64,000 nt of DNA from Streptomyces sp. SAI-135 (GCF_029893805.1 NZ_JARXYP010000002.1:992001-1056000); one strand, 5' to 3'. Counted from the first letter of the stretch, positions 16,567 to 25,394 are shown. Numbers and translations: made by a program. Notes: generated from the letters alone by a model not told the origin.

Positions 16567-17241
16567 ATGCGCCCGCACCTCGCCCTGATCGAGGACGAGC
16601 CGGACTTCGCACTGATGTGCCGTTCCTATCTGGAGCGGGCCGGATTCACCGTCACCTGGGCCATGGACGCCCGCGCCGGAAAGTCCGTGCTGTACGAGAG
16701 CCGCGTCGACCTCGCGATCCTGGACCTGGGACTCCCGGACGGCAGCGGCCTCGAGTTGCTGCGGGCCCTCAGGTCGACGAGCCGCCTGCCCGTCATCGTG
16801 GTCTCGGGGCGCGGCGCGGAGGCGGACCGGGTGGCTGGGCTGGAGATCGGCGCGGACGACTACCTGGTCAAGCCGTTCTCCCAGCGCGAGCTGGTGGCCC
16901 GGATCCATGCCGTGCTGCGCCGCTCGCAGCCCCCGGAGCCGCCGAGCGTGATCCAGGCCGGTTCCCTGCTCGTCGACACGGCGGCCCGGCAGGTCTCCGT
17001 CGACGGCGTCCCGCTGACCCTGCGCCCCAAGGAGTTCGCCCTGCTGGAGATGCTGGCCGCCGCGCCCGGCCGGGTCTTCTCGGCGGCGCAGCTGCTGGAG
17101 CGGATCTGGGGTGCGTCCTGGCAGCAGCCCGCGACCGTGATCGAGCATGTGTACCGGCTGCGCGGCAAGCTCGCCGAACTGCCCGCCCCCGCACCGCGGA
17201 TCACCACCGTCCGCGGCTACGGCTACCGCCTCGACCCCTGA
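16567..17241 (+). CDS. Response regulator, OmpR/PhoB family
   Basis: A 224-residue two-component regulator. The receiver domain (about 1-118) has the acidic pair Glu9-Asp10, the phospho-acceptor Asp53 in AILDLGLPDG, a Ser in VVSGRG, and Lys in LVKPFSQREL. The winged-helix DNA-binding domain covers about 128-224, with LRPKEFALLEML and a final RGYGYRLDP. It lies 57 bp before a hybrid histidine kinase and probably forms a cognate pair with it. Confidence 0.94.
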   Translation: MRPHLALIEDEPDFALMCRSYLERAGFTVTWAMDARAGKSVLYESRVDLAILDLGLPDGSGLELLRALRSTSRLPVIVVSGRGAEADRVAGLEIGADDYLVKPFSQRELVARIHAVLRRSQPPEPPSVIQAGSLLVDTAARQVSVDGVPLTLRPKEFALLEMLAAAPGRVFSAAQLLERIWGASWQQPATVIEHVYRLRGKLAELPAPAPRITTVRGYGYRLDP

Positions 17242-17298
17242 GACGGGGATCCCCGGGACGGGGGTTCCTCAGACACGGCCCGGCCAGGAGGTCCGCCC

Positions 17299-18960
17299 AT
17301 GCCCGACACCCCGGACTTCCGGCGTCTGTTCGACTCGAACCTGTCCCCGTTGCTCGTCCTCACCCCCGACTTCGTCATCGTCGAGGTCAACCGCGCCTAT
17401 CTGACGGCCACGCGCACCGACCGCTCCATCGTCGGGCGGCCCATCTTCGACGTGTTCCCGGACAACCCCGAGGACCCGTCGGCCGACGGCGTGGCCAATC
17501 TGCGCCGCTCGCTGGAGACGGTCGTGGCGAGCGGCCGTACGGACACCATGGCCCTGCAGCGCTACGACATCCCGACGAGCGAGCCGGGCGTCTTCGCCGA
17601 GCGGTACTGGAGCCCGGTGAACGCGCCGGTGCTGGACGACGAGGGCCGGCTGACGCACATCATCCACCGGGTCGAGGACGTCACGGAGTTCGTGCATCTG
17701 CGGCGGGTGGGGCGGGAGCAGCAGCGGGCGGTCGCCGACGCGCAGATGCGCGCGGAGGGCATGGAGATCGACCTGTTCGTGCGGGCACGGGAGATCCGCG
17801 AGGTGAACGAGCAGCTGAACCGGGTCAACGCCGAGCTGGACGCCTCGGGGCGCCGGCTGCGGGAGGAGCAGCGGGCCAAGGACCGGTTCATCGCCACGCT
17901 CTCGCACGAGCTGCGCAATCCCCTCGCGGCCGCGACCGCGGCCACCGAACTGCTCGCCCTGGACATGCCGGAGGGGCATCCGGCGCTGGCCGTCCTGGAG
18001 CGGCAACTGGGGACGCTGGCCCGGATGAGCAACGACCTGCTGGACGGCACCCGGGCGGTGACCGGCCGGCTGGAGCTGGTGCGGGAACCGGTCGACCTGC
18101 GCTCGGTCGTCGAGGGGGCCTGCGCGGACATCCGCGGCCTCTTCGCGCACGACGGCCGCACCCTGAACGTACGACTGCCCGACGCGCCCCTGGTCGTCGA
18201 CGGCGACCGGCTGCGGCTCGCGCAGGTCCTGACCAACCTGCTGTCGAACGCGCTCAAGTACACCCGGCCCGGCGGGCGCACCGAGGTGGAGCTCGCCGAC
18301 GGGGGCGGTGAGGCGCGGCTGACCGTGCGGGACGACGGCATCGGCTTCGCGCCCGGTCAGGCCGAGGAGCTGTTCGGGGTGTTCATGCGGGCGGCGCCCG
18401 CCGGTCCCGACACGCCGGAGGGCCTGGGGCTGGGGCTCGCCGTCGCTCGGACGATCGCGGAACTGCACCACGGCCGGGTCGGCGCGCACAGCGACGGGCC
18501 CGGCACAGGGGCGACCTTCACGGTGGTCCTGCCGGCGGACGGCGCCCCGGCGCTGCCGCTGCCCCGCTCGACGCCCGCCCGGTCCGCGTCCCGCGGGCTG
18601 GCCGTGCTGATCGTCGAGGACAACGAGGACCTGGCCGCGACCTACCACACGCTGCTGGAACGGCAGGGCCACCGGGTGACGACCGTGCACACCGGCACCG
18701 CCGCACTCACCGCGACCGGGGCGCAGGCGTTCGACGTGGTGCTGTGCGACCTGGGCCTGCCGGACATCGACGGTCACACGGTCGCCCGCCGGGTGCGGGC
18801 GAGGCCGGGCGGCGAGCGGCTGCGGCTCATCGCGCTCTCCGGCTTCAGCCAGGGCACCGACCGCGCGCTGTCCCGGGCGGCCGGGTTCGACGCCCATCTG
18901 ACCAAGCCGCTGCCGCTGACCGAACTGACGGACGTCCTGGAGCGCCGGGACGGCGGCTGA
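17299..18960 (+). CDS. Hybrid sensor histidine kinase with PAS and C-terminal receiver
   Basis: A 553-residue protein without transmembrane segments. It has a PAS domain (about 5-135), a coiled-coil linker (about 140-198), and a HisKA domain with His203 in LSHELRNP. The HATPase domain follows (N-box NLLSNALKYT, G1 DDGIGF, G2 GLGLGLAVARTI), then a receiver domain (about 433-550) with phospho-acceptor Asp484 in VLCDLGLPD and Lys in LTKPLPL. A cytoplasmic or redox/small-ligand signal is likely through PAS. The start follows AGGAGGT. Having both its own receiver and a separate response regulator upstream suggests a phosphorelay or attenuation branch. Confidence 0.93.
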   Translation: MPDTPDFRRLFDSNLSPLLVLTPDFVIVEVNRAYLTATRTDRSIVGRPIFDVFPDNPEDPSADGVANLRRSLETVVASGRTDTMALQRYDIPTSEPGVFAERYWSPVNAPVLDDEGRLTHIIHRVEDVTEFVHLRRVGREQQRAVADAQMRAEGMEIDLFVRAREIREVNEQLNRVNAELDASGRRLREEQRAKDRFIATLSHELRNPLAAATAATELLALDMPEGHPALAVLERQLGTLARMSNDLLDGTRAVTGRLELVREPVDLRSVVEGACADIRGLFAHDGRTLNVRLPDAPLVVDGDRLRLAQVLTNLLSNALKYTRPGGRTEVELADGGGEARLTVRDDGIGFAPGQAEELFGVFMRAAPAGPDTPEGLGLGLAVARTIAELHHGRVGAHSDGPGTGATFTVVLPADGAPALPLPRSTPARSASRGLAVLIVEDNEDLAATYHTLLERQGHRVTTVHTGTAALTATGAQAFDVVLCDLGLPDIDGHTVARRVRARPGGERLRLIALSGFSQGTDRALSRAAGFDAHLTKPLPLTELTDVLERRDGG

Positions 18961-19042
18961 ACCGTGCCGCGCGTCTTCCCCCCTGGACCCGGCTGTGCTT
19001 GCCTGGGGAACCGTTTTTCGGCGACCGGGGCGGGAGTCGCGC

Positions 19043-19951
19043 ATGCGGACACGGTGGATCGTGGGACTACTGACCGCAGTGCTGCTGCTCGGCGCCTGCG
19101 GCGACCCCTCCGACGGGCCCGAGCCGGCGCCCCCGACGCCGGACGTCCCCCGCGCGGCCACCACGCACCAGCGCGCCCAGTCCTCCCCGCACGCCTCCGC
19201 GGCCGTGGTCGCCCCGCGGGTGCTGTATCTCGGCGACTCGCTCGCCATGGAGGCCCAGCGGGTGCTCGGGCAGGAGCTGCGCCGGGAACTGCGGGCCACG
19301 TACACGAGCGCGCCCTACTCGGGCACCACACTGTGCGACTACCTGGAGGACACGGGGAAGAAGTCGCTGGTGCCCGACCGGGACAAGGCCGCCGCGCTGG
19401 TCCGGGCCCGGCACCCGGACTTCGTGGTGCTGCAGTTCTGGGGCAACGCGTGGGACTACACCTGGTGCATGGACGGGATCAGCCACGCCGCCTCGCCGCA
19501 GCAGTACTTCAGCCGGTACCGGGCGGACCTGCGGAGGCTGACCGGTCAGATCGCCGCGGCCGGCGGTGAGCGTCGGCCGCGGATCGTGTGGGTGGCGCAG
19601 GGCCCGGACCCGATCACCCCCGACCGGGTCCGGCGCGTGAACGAGCTGTACGCCGAGCAGGCTGCCGCCTCGGGCGACGTCGTCGCCGACGCGGGCGCGA
19701 CGGTGGCGCCCGCCGGATCCCGCTACTCCTGGGTGCAGTACCTGCCGTGCACCTCCTACGAGCACGAGCATCCCGACTACTGCACCCAGCCGGACCGCGA
19801 TCGCACCGCCCTGCATCTCGACAAGGACTACCTGCACTTCTGCCTGGCGCCCACGACCTCCACGCCCCGGCCCTGCCCGGCGCGCTCCCCCGGGATCCTG
19901 CGGATCGCCCGGGAGATCACACGGGTGGTCGGCCGGACGCCAGCCGGCTGA
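19043..19951 (+). CDS. SGNH/GDSL-like hydrolase lipoprotein
   Basis: A 302-residue exported protein. MRTRWIVGLLTAVLLLGACG is a type II signal peptide with lipobox LGAC, so the protein should be anchored outside the membrane through Cys19. After a Pro/Thr-rich linker, the block I motif YLGDSLAMEA gives the SGNH nucleophile Ser. LQFWGNAWDY supplies the Gly-Asn of block III, and a late DKDYLHFC segment could give the Asp/His pair. Several paired Cys residues suggest disulfides. It may deacylate an envelope polysaccharide or lipid. GGGAG precedes the ATG at 19043. Confidence 0.85.
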   Translation: MRTRWIVGLLTAVLLLGACGDPSDGPEPAPPTPDVPRAATTHQRAQSSPHASAAVVAPRVLYLGDSLAMEAQRVLGQELRRELRATYTSAPYSGTTLCDYLEDTGKKSLVPDRDKAAALVRARHPDFVVLQFWGNAWDYTWCMDGISHAASPQQYFSRYRADLRRLTGQIAAAGGERRPRIVWVAQGPDPITPDRVRRVNELYAEQAAASGDVVADAGATVAPAGSRYSWVQYLPCTSYEHEHPDYCTQPDRDRTALHLDKDYLHFCLAPTTSTPRPCPARSPGILRIAREITRVVGRTPAG

Positions 19952-19954
19952 CGC

Positions 19955-20437
19955 TCACTCGCCCGCGTACGCCTTCTCCAGGGCGGCCACGTCGAACTTG
20001 CTCATCGCCATGAACGCCTTGGTGACGCGGGCCGCCTTCTGCGGGTCCGGGTCGCCCACCATGTCGGCGAGCCCCTCGGGCACGACCTGCCACGACAGCC
20101 CGTAACGGTCCTTGAGCCAGCCGCAGGGGCCGGGCTCGCCGCCGTTCTCGGTGAGCTTGGTCCAGTAGTAGTCGATCTCCTCCTGGTCCGCGCAGAAGAT
20201 CTGGAAGGAGACGGCTTCGGTGAACGTGAACTGCGGTCCGCCGTTGAGGGCGACGAAGTTCTGCCCGTTGGCCGTGAAGTCCACCGTCAGGACGGTCCCG
20301 GCGGGCTGCATCGCGCCCTCGGGATAGTGGGTGACCCTGCCGATGGTGGAGTCCTTGAAGACCGAGACGTAGAAGTGCGCGGCTTCCTCGGCCTGGCCGT
20401 CGAACCAGAGACACGTGGTGAAAGGCTTGCTCGCCAT
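19955..20437 (-). CDS. VOC family protein, PhnB/3-demethylubiquinone-methyltransferase-like
   Basis: A 160-residue single-module protein beginning KPFTTCLWFDGQAEEAAHFY, then FKDSTIGRVTHYPEG. A later section includes DQEEIDYYWTKLTENGGEPGPCGWLKD in part, followed by the SWQVVP segment. This is the classic PhnB-type 3-dmu-9_3-mt domain found in many stand-alone actinobacterial proteins of unknown substrate. GGAGG lies just upstream of the ATG. It is convergent with the lipoprotein gene, with 3 bp between stops. Confidence 0.9.
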   Translation of the reverse strand: MASKPFTTCLWFDGQAEEAAHFYVSVFKDSTIGRVTHYPEGAMQPAGTVLTVDFTANGQNFVALNGGPQFTFTEAVSFQIFCADQEEIDYYWTKLTENGGEPGPCGWLKDRYGLSWQVVPEGLADMVGDPDPQKAARVTKAFMAMSKFDVAALEKAYAGE

Positions 20438-20560
20438 GGGGTCCTCCCGAAGGGTCGTGGTGCGGTCATCTCTGTGGACCGGTCCCCGGCGCAGAACTCA
20501 TCGGTCGGGCGGCCGGTTAATCCATGTGGCTTGTACACCGGTGCGACCTAGCATCCCCGC

Positions 20561-21757
20561 ATGACGTCAACCGGCAGCATCACGCCCTTTCGCCTCGACA
20601 TTCCGCAGCGCGACCTCGACGACCTCCACGAGCGCCTCGACCGCACTCGCTGGCCCGACGACCTCTCGGCCACGGGGTGGGCGTACGGCGTGCCGGCCGG
20701 CTACCTGCGTGAGCTCGCGGACCACTGGCGGCACTCCTACGACTGGCGCGCGGCCGAGGCCCGGCTGAACGAATGGCCGCAGTTCACGACCGTCATCGAC
20801 GGCACGACCGTCCACTTCGCCCACGTCCGCTCCCCCGAGCCGGACGCCACCCCCCTCGTCATCACGCACGGCTGGCCCGGCTCGATCGTCGAGTTCCTGG
20901 ACGTGGTGGGCCCGTTGACCGATCCGGCGGCCCACGGCGGCGACCCGGCCGACGCCTTCCATGTCGTCGTACCGAGCGTTCCGGGGTTCGGACTGTCCGG
21001 GCCGCCCGCGGACACCGGCTGGGAGGCGGGCCGGATCGCCGCCGCGTGGGCCGAGCTGATGACCCGGCTCGGCTACGAGCGGTTCGGCGCGCAGGGCGGT
21101 GACTGGGGCGCGGCGATCTCCCGGGAGCTGGGCCGCGCCCGTCCCGAGCGGGTCATCGGCGTCCACCTCAATCTGCTGCCGGGCGCGCAGGCCACCCGTG
21201 AACCGACCGAGGAGGAACTCGCCGCGCTCGGACCCGGGGAGCGGGAGCGCGCCCTGGAGTCGTGGCGCCGCTGGAGCGCCTGGTCCGGCGAGGGCACCGG
21301 GTACGCCGTCCTGCACTCCACCCGGCCGCAGACCCTCGCCTACGCCCTCACCGACTCGCCGGTCGGCCAACTCGCCTGGATCGTGGAGAAGTTCCAGGAG
21401 TGGACGGACTCCGCGGAGCTGCCCGAGGAGGCCGTGGACCGGGACCGGCTGCTGACCAACGTGATGCTGTACTGGCTGACCGGGACCGCCGGTTCGGCCG
21501 CGCGGATCTACTACGAGCGGGCGCACGCCACCGGTGACCGGGCGGCACGGCCCACCGAGCCGTCGACCGTGCCGACCGCCCTCGCCGTCTTCCCGGCCGA
21601 GATCCAGGTCCCGCTGCGGCACAGGGCGGAGCGCACCGAGAACCTCGTGCGCTGGACCGAGTTCGACCGGGGCGGCCACTTCGCGGCGATGGAGGAGCCG
21701 GACCTGCTGGTGGGCGACGTGCGGGCGTTCTTCCGGCAGCTGCGCGAGACGGGCTGA
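20561..21757 (+). CDS. Epoxide hydrolase family alpha/beta hydrolase
   Basis: A 398-residue enzyme with the EHN N-terminal domain (about 5-112, FRLDIPQRDLDDLHERLDRT in part) and an alpha/beta-hydrolase core. HGWPGS is the oxyanion motif, GGDWG carries the nucleophilic Asp, and DRGGHFAAME near the end carries the catalytic His. It should open epoxides by an ester intermediate; juvenile-hormone-type EH is the closest architecture. The ATG is preceded by TAGCAT (20549-20554) with six bases between and no Shine-Dalgarno, so translation is probably leaderless. Confidence 0.92.
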   Translation: MTSTGSITPFRLDIPQRDLDDLHERLDRTRWPDDLSATGWAYGVPAGYLRELADHWRHSYDWRAAEARLNEWPQFTTVIDGTTVHFAHVRSPEPDATPLVITHGWPGSIVEFLDVVGPLTDPAAHGGDPADAFHVVVPSVPGFGLSGPPADTGWEAGRIAAAWAELMTRLGYERFGAQGGDWGAAISRELGRARPERVIGVHLNLLPGAQATREPTEEELAALGPGERERALESWRRWSAWSGEGTGYAVLHSTRPQTLAYALTDSPVGQLAWIVEKFQEWTDSAELPEEAVDRDRLLTNVMLYWLTGTAGSAARIYYERAHATGDRAARPTEPSTVPTALAVFPAEIQVPLRHRAERTENLVRWTEFDRGGHFAAMEEPDLLVGDVRAFFRQLRETG

Positions 21758-21777
21758 GCACACCCCCGGGGCAGTGC

Positions 21778-21807
21778 TCTGCCGGTGGCGAATCTGCCAC
21801 CGGCAGA
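21778..21807. promoter_or_regulatory. Tandem PopR boxes upstream of clpP3
   Basis: Two abutting 15-bp elements follow the known PopR pattern TCTGCC-N3-GGCAGA: TCTGCCGGTGGCGAA (21778-21792, degenerate right half) and the perfect TCTGCCACCGGCAGA (21793-21807). They lie 73-102 bp before the clpP3 start, the position expected for an activator. The pattern for PopR activation of clpP3-clpP4 is established in Streptomyces lividans; assignment here is by match. Confidence 0.85.
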
Positions 21808-21879
21808 GAAACCGCTGCCGGGCGTCGCCCGAGGTCGACAGTGGAGCCGACGGCATCCCTACGACCACGAGGACCGCCC

Positions 21880-22503
21880 ATGACTTCCCTCCGGGCCGAG
21901 GACGGCGACACCCCTCCCACCCGCTTCGACGACCAACTGGCCGCCCAGCTCCTCGCCCAGCGCATCGTGCTGCTGGGCACCCAGGTCGACGAGGTCTCCG
22001 CCAACCGCGTCTGCTCCCAGCTGCTGGTCCTGTCCGCGGAGGACCCGCGCACCGACATCAGCCTGTACATCAACAGTCCGGGCGGTTCGGTGTACGCGGG
22101 CCTCGCCATCTACGACACGATGCGGCTGATCCCCAACGACGTGTCGACGCTGGCCATGGGCTTCGCGGCGAGCATGGGCCAGTTCCTGCTCTGCGGGGGC
22201 ACCCCCGGCAAGCGGTACGCCCTGCCGAACGCGCGGATCATGATGCACCAGGGCTCCGCGGGCATCGGCGGGACCACCGCCGACATCCTGATCCAGGCGG
22301 AGAACCTGGATCACAGCAAGCAGACGATGGAGCGCCTCCTCGCCGAGAACACGGGCCAGACTCCGGAGACGATCGCCCGCGACGGCGACCGCGACCGCTG
22401 GTTCACGGCCGAGGAGGCCAGGGAGTACGGCATGGTGGACCGGGTCGTGGAGTCCCTCGCGGACGTCCGCCCGGCCGCCTCCAGGCGACGGATGGGGCTC
22501 TGA
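21880..22503 (+). CDS. clpP3: ATP-dependent Clp protease proteolytic subunit ClpP3
   Basis: A 207-residue ClpP-fold serine peptidase. The catalytic residues are Ser98 (GFAASMGQ), His123 (IMMHQGSAG) and an Asp in the [11 protein letters not shown] segment. [20 protein letters not shown] is the conserved hydrophobic groove region. The ATG at 21880 follows a CGAGGA element. It is co-transcribed with clpP4 (1-bp gap) under PopR boxes, so it belongs to the alternative ClpP3P4 protease that is switched on when ClpP1P2 is missing or overloaded. It needs a ClpX or ClpC partner encoded elsewhere. Confidence 0.96.
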   Translation: MTSLRAEDGDTPPTRFDDQLAAQLLAQRIVLLGTQVDEVSANRVCSQLLVLSAEDPRTDISLYINSPGGSVYAGLAIYDTMRLIPNDVSTLAMGFAASMGQFLLCGGTPGKRYALPNARIMMHQGSAGIGGTTADILIQAENLDHSKQTMERLLAENTGQTPETIARDGDRDRWFTAEEAREYGMVDRVVESLADVRPAASRRRMGL

Positions 22504-22504
22504 C

Positions 22505-23107
22505 ATGGCGAACTACACGATTCCGTACGTCACCGAGCGCACCGCGCACGGCGAGCGGTCCTCCGACGTGTTCAGCCGGCTGCTCTCCGAGCGGATCATC
22601 TTCCTCGGCACCGAGATCGACGACGGGGTCGCCAACGTCGTGATCGCGCAGCTCCTGCACCTGGAGTCGGCGGCGCCGGAGAACGAGATCTCGATCTACA
22701 TCAACTCCCCCGGCGGATCGTTCACCTCGCTGATGGCGATCTACGACACGATGACCTATGTGCAGGCGCCCATCTCGACGCTGTGCGTGGGGCAGGCGGC
22801 CTCCACCGCGGCCGTCCTGCTGGCCGGCGGGGACCCCGGGCGGCGGCTCGTCCTGGAGCACGCGCGCGTGCTGCTCGGCCAGCCCGCCTCCGGCGGCAGC
22901 CGCGGCGCGATCTCCGATCTCGCCCTCCAGGCCAAGGAGATGGTCCGCATCCGCTCCCAGGTCGAGGAGGTGCTGGCCCGCCACACCCGCCACGACATCG
23001 CGACCCTGCGCGCGGACATGGACCGCGACAAGGTGTTCACCGCGCAGGAGGCCGTGGAGTACGGGCTGGCCGACGAGGTGGTCAGCCGGCGCCTCGTGAC
23101 GGTCTGA
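22505..23107 (+). CDS. clpP4: ClpP4, Clp protease subunit with degenerate catalytic His
   Basis: A 200-residue ClpP paralogue with the expected [20 protein letters not shown] start. It has the [20 protein letters not shown] groove and Ser100 in GQAASTAA, and the acidic ADMDRDKVF segment is kept. At the place of the catalytic His (MIHQP in typical ClpP) the sequence is RVLLGQP, with Gly125. It is therefore probably not a stand-alone peptidase and more likely a structural or regulatory ring partner of ClpP3. The start lies 1 bp after the clpP3 stop. Convergent with popR, with 18 bp between the genes. Confidence 0.95.
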   Translation: MANYTIPYVTERTAHGERSSDVFSRLLSERIIFLGTEIDDGVANVVIAQLLHLESAAPENEISIYINSPGGSFTSLMAIYDTMTYVQAPISTLCVGQAASTAAVLLAGGDPGRRLVLEHARVLLGQPASGGSRGAISDLALQAKEMVRIRSQVEEVLARHTRHDIATLRADMDRDKVFTAQEAVEYGLADEVVSRRLVTV

Positions 23108-23125
23108 GGCACCGGCCGCGCCGCG

Positions 23126-23557
23126 TCAGGCCGCCAGGCACATCCCGTTGTTGTACGGCGACCCCGGCACCGCGCGGCGGCTGCGTGCGGAGTGCCGGGT
23201 GAGCTCCCCCTGGGCCAGGGAGAGCAGATCGCCGAGGCCGAGGCCGAGGGCCTGGGCGGCGGCCGCGAGGACCTCCGAGGAAGCCTCCTTGCGGCCGCGC
23301 TCGACCTCGGAGAGGTAGGGCATCGAGATCCGGGCCGCGTCGGCCACGTCCTTGAGCGTGCGCTCCTGGGCGAGCCGCTCGCGGCGCAGGACGTCTCCGA
23401 CGAGGTCACGCCACAGGGGTTCTCTGGTCTCCCTGGTGGCCGACTCCTTCGGCGGTGTGGCGGCGGGGCGGTCGGACACCGGGCGGACGGTCCCCGGGCG
23501 CGCGGACTGCGGGCGCAGGGGGATCACGCGGGCTTGGTTCGGCGCTTCGTTGCTCAC
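23126..23557 (-). CDS. popR: PopR, XRE-family activator of clpP3-clpP4
   Basis: A 143-residue regulator. After a Pro/Arg-rich leader, the helix-turn-helix spans about residues 60-112: LAQERTLKDVADAARISMPY in part, SEVERGRKEASSEVLAAAA and LGLGLGDLLSLA. It is related to ClgR. The C-terminus is ...MCLAA; in S. lividans the two terminal Ala residues of PopR are the signal for its destruction by ClpP1P2, and they are kept here. Loss of ClpP1P2 would stabilise PopR, which then binds the TCTGCC-N3-GGCAGA boxes upstream of clpP3. Start is GTG. Confidence 0.93.
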   Translation of the reverse strand: MSNEAPNQARVIPLRPQSARPGTVRPVSDRPAATPPKESATRETREPLWRDLVGDVLRRERLAQERTLKDVADAARISMPYLSEVERGRKEASSEVLAAAAQALGLGLGDLLSLAQGELTRHSARSRRAVPGSPYNNGMCLAA

Positions 23558-23699
23558 CGGATCAGCCTAGATTCCGTGGCCGTCAGGGGAAGGGGTCGGC
23601 ATTCTGCCCTGGGTGGAATCGACGACGGGCACAGGAGCACTACCAACGCTGGGATTGCCCATGGGACCGGCGACTTCTGGCCACTGGTCCACTTGCCGG

Positions 23700-23800
23700 G
23701 CATGCCTCGTCACTCTTCGGGTACGCGCAGGGCGAGGGAGCTGCGGGCGGTGGATTCAGCCGGTGGTCCGGGGAGGCATATGTTGTCACCATCCGGGTAC
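23700..23800 (+). promoter_or_regulatory. Two tandem sigma-B-like promoters upstream of the sigma factor gene
   Basis: Two sites fit the Streptomyces stress-sigma consensus GNNT-N14-16-GGGTAY: GCAT (23700-23703)-N15-GGGTAC (23719-23724) and GCAT (23776-23779)-N15-GGGTAC (23795-23800). Both have identical half-sites and spacing, 76 bp apart. They lie 82 and 158 bp before the sigma start. The 323-bp gap between popR and the sigma gene holds no other supported feature. Confidence 0.5.
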
Positions 23801-23881
23801 ACGGCAGGCCACACCTGCAGGACCCGAGACAACCCAGGCCGAAGAGGCAGACGTCGAGCCGTGACTTTCGTGGGAGAGGTA

Positions 23882-24778
23882 ATGCATACCGCCGTCACCG
23901 CCGTGAACCGTTCGGAGGCACACGTCGCCGAGCACGCCAGCGGGACCAGGACGGGTGGGACACCCCTGCCGGGAGTCGAGGAACCGCGGTCCGTCGCCCC
24001 GCGGGACGCACGGGAGCTGTCCCGCCAGTTCTTCCAGCGTCTGACCGAGCTCGAGGAGGGCACGCACGAGTACCAGTACGCGCGCAACACCCTCATTGAG
24101 ATGAACATGTCGCTCGTGCGCTTCGCGGCCGGAAGGTTCCGCGGCCGCGGCGACGACATGGAGGACATCGTCCAGACCGGCATGATCGGCCTGATCAAGG
24201 CCATCGACCGGTTCGAGGTGTCCCGTGAGGTCGAGTTCACCTCGTTCGCGCTGCCCTACATCGTCGGCGAGATCAAGCGCTTCTTCCGGGACACCACCTG
24301 GGCGGTGCACGTCCCGCGGCGCCTTCAGGAGCTGCGCGTCGAGCTGGCCAAGGCCCGTGAGGAACTGGGCAGCCGGCTGGACCGCGACCCGACGGTGGCC
24401 GAACTCGCCACCCTGATGAACATCTCCGAGAACGAGGTGATCGAGGCCCAGATCGCCTCGAACGGCTACAACTCCTCGTCCCTGGACGCCGCCCTGACCG
24501 GCGACGGCCCCGAGGGCGGCGAAGCGGTGCTCGCCGACTTCATCGGCGTGGAGGAGGACGGGCTGCGCCTGGTCGAGGACTTCCAGTCGCTCGCCCCGCT
24601 GATGGCCGAGCTCAGCGACCGCGATCGGCAGATCATCCACATGCGGTTCGTGGAGGAGGCCACCCAGTCGGAGATCGGTGAGCGGCTCGGCTGCTCGCAG
24701 ATGCACGTGTCCCGGCTGATCAAGCGGATCATCACGCGGCTGCGCGAGGGCATGCTGGGCGAGCTCGGCTGCGCCTGA
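23882..24778 (+). CDS. RNA polymerase sigma factor, SigB/SigF/SigG (group 3) family
   Basis: A 298-residue sigma factor. Region 2 covers about 75-150 (RNTLIEMNMSLVRFAAGRF, DMEDIVQTGMIGLIKAIDRF), with FTSFALPYIVGEIKRFFRDT for promoter melting and the VPRRLQEL box. Region 3 includes DRDPTVAELATLMNISENEV. Region 4 has LSDRDRQIIHMRFVEEATQ, then SEIGERLGCSQMHVSRLIKR. The ATG at 23882 is favoured over GTG 23861 because GGGAG lies five bases before it. Candidate sigma-B-like promoters upstream imply autoregulation or control by a sister sigma. It is convergent with an RsbW-like ATPase gene, a plausible anti-sigma partner. Confidence 0.94.
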   Translation: MHTAVTAVNRSEAHVAEHASGTRTGGTPLPGVEEPRSVAPRDARELSRQFFQRLTELEEGTHEYQYARNTLIEMNMSLVRFAAGRFRGRGDDMEDIVQTGMIGLIKAIDRFEVSREVEFTSFALPYIVGEIKRFFRDTTWAVHVPRRLQELRVELAKAREELGSRLDRDPTVAELATLMNISENEVIEAQIASNGYNSSSLDAALTGDGPEGGEAVLADFIGVEEDGLRLVEDFQSLAPLMAELSDRDRQIIHMRFVEEATQSEIGERLGCSQMHVSRLIKRIITRLREGMLGELGCA

Positions 24779-24800
24779 CACACACGGACAGTGAACGACC

Positions 24801-24828
24801 CGGGTGCCGTCCTGGTGGACGGCACCCG
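24801..24828. terminator. Bidirectional terminator between sigma factor and ATPase genes
   Basis: CGGGTGCCGTCC at 24801-24812 and its exact complement at 24817-24828 form a 12-bp stem with a TGGT loop. It is placed midway in the 70-bp convergent gap and can serve both genes. Confidence 0.85.
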
Positions 24829-24848
24829 CTGCACGTTCACACGCTCGC

Positions 24849-25307
24849 TCAGTCCTTGGCGCCGAACGCCAGCACGGCCCTGACCCGCTTGCCCACCGGT
24901 ACGCGTTCCGCCGCGACCTCGCGCGCCAGGACGTGCACGATCTCCAGGCCGTGGCGGCCGACCCGCTCGGGATCCCGCGGGAACCTGCGGGGCAGGGTGG
25001 CGCTGCTGTCGTAGACGGTGACGGCGACCGTGCTGTCGGTGCCCTCCAGCTCGAGGATGTACGGTCCGTTGCTGTGCCGGTCGGCGTTGGTGACGAGTTC
25101 GCTGACCACGAGGAGCACCTCCTCCTCGGCACGGTCACCGATCGCGGCACACCACTCGGTGCGGAGCCTGCCGAGGAAGCCCGCGGCGAACGACCGCGCC
25201 TCGGCGATGCTGCCCGGCTCCCCGGTGTAGTGCGCCGCCTCCCGCAGGGGTTCCACGGGCACGTCGAAACCAGTCGGTATCACTGCCCCGTCCAGGTGAT
25301 CGATCAT
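24849..25307 (-). CDS. RsbW-like ATP-binding protein (anti-sigma factor type)
   Basis: A 152-residue GHKL-type ATPase domain. The N-box VSELVTNADRHS lies near residues 67-78, and the G1-like DPERVGRHGLEIV near 112-124. It also has the hallmark FAAGFLGRLRTEW helix before the ATP site. Such single-domain proteins bind sigma factors or phosphorylate STAS antagonists. A sigma factor of the right family is encoded convergently 70 bp away and a STAS protein at about 16 kb, so a partner-switching module is possible but not shown. Confidence 0.88.
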   Translation of the reverse strand: MIDHLDGAVIPTGFDVPVEPLREAAHYTGEPGSIAEARSFAAGFLGRLRTEWCAAIGDRAEEEVLLVVSELVTNADRHSNGPYILELEGTDSTVAVTVYDSSATLPRRFPRDPERVGRHGLEIVHVLAREVAAERVPVGKRVRAVLAFGAKD

Positions 25308-25394
25308 GCGTTTCTCTCTCGGAAGCCGGACTGGCCGGACGCTGCTGCACCAGTCCTCGTACCCCGAGTCGGCCTCCCCAGTCCAGGAGACGCG

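Noticed and set aside
17269..19305. 678-aa minus-strand ORF opposite the histidine kinase
   Set aside because: It is antisense to the kinase and lipoprotein genes, has Gly/Arg/Pro composition and no domain.
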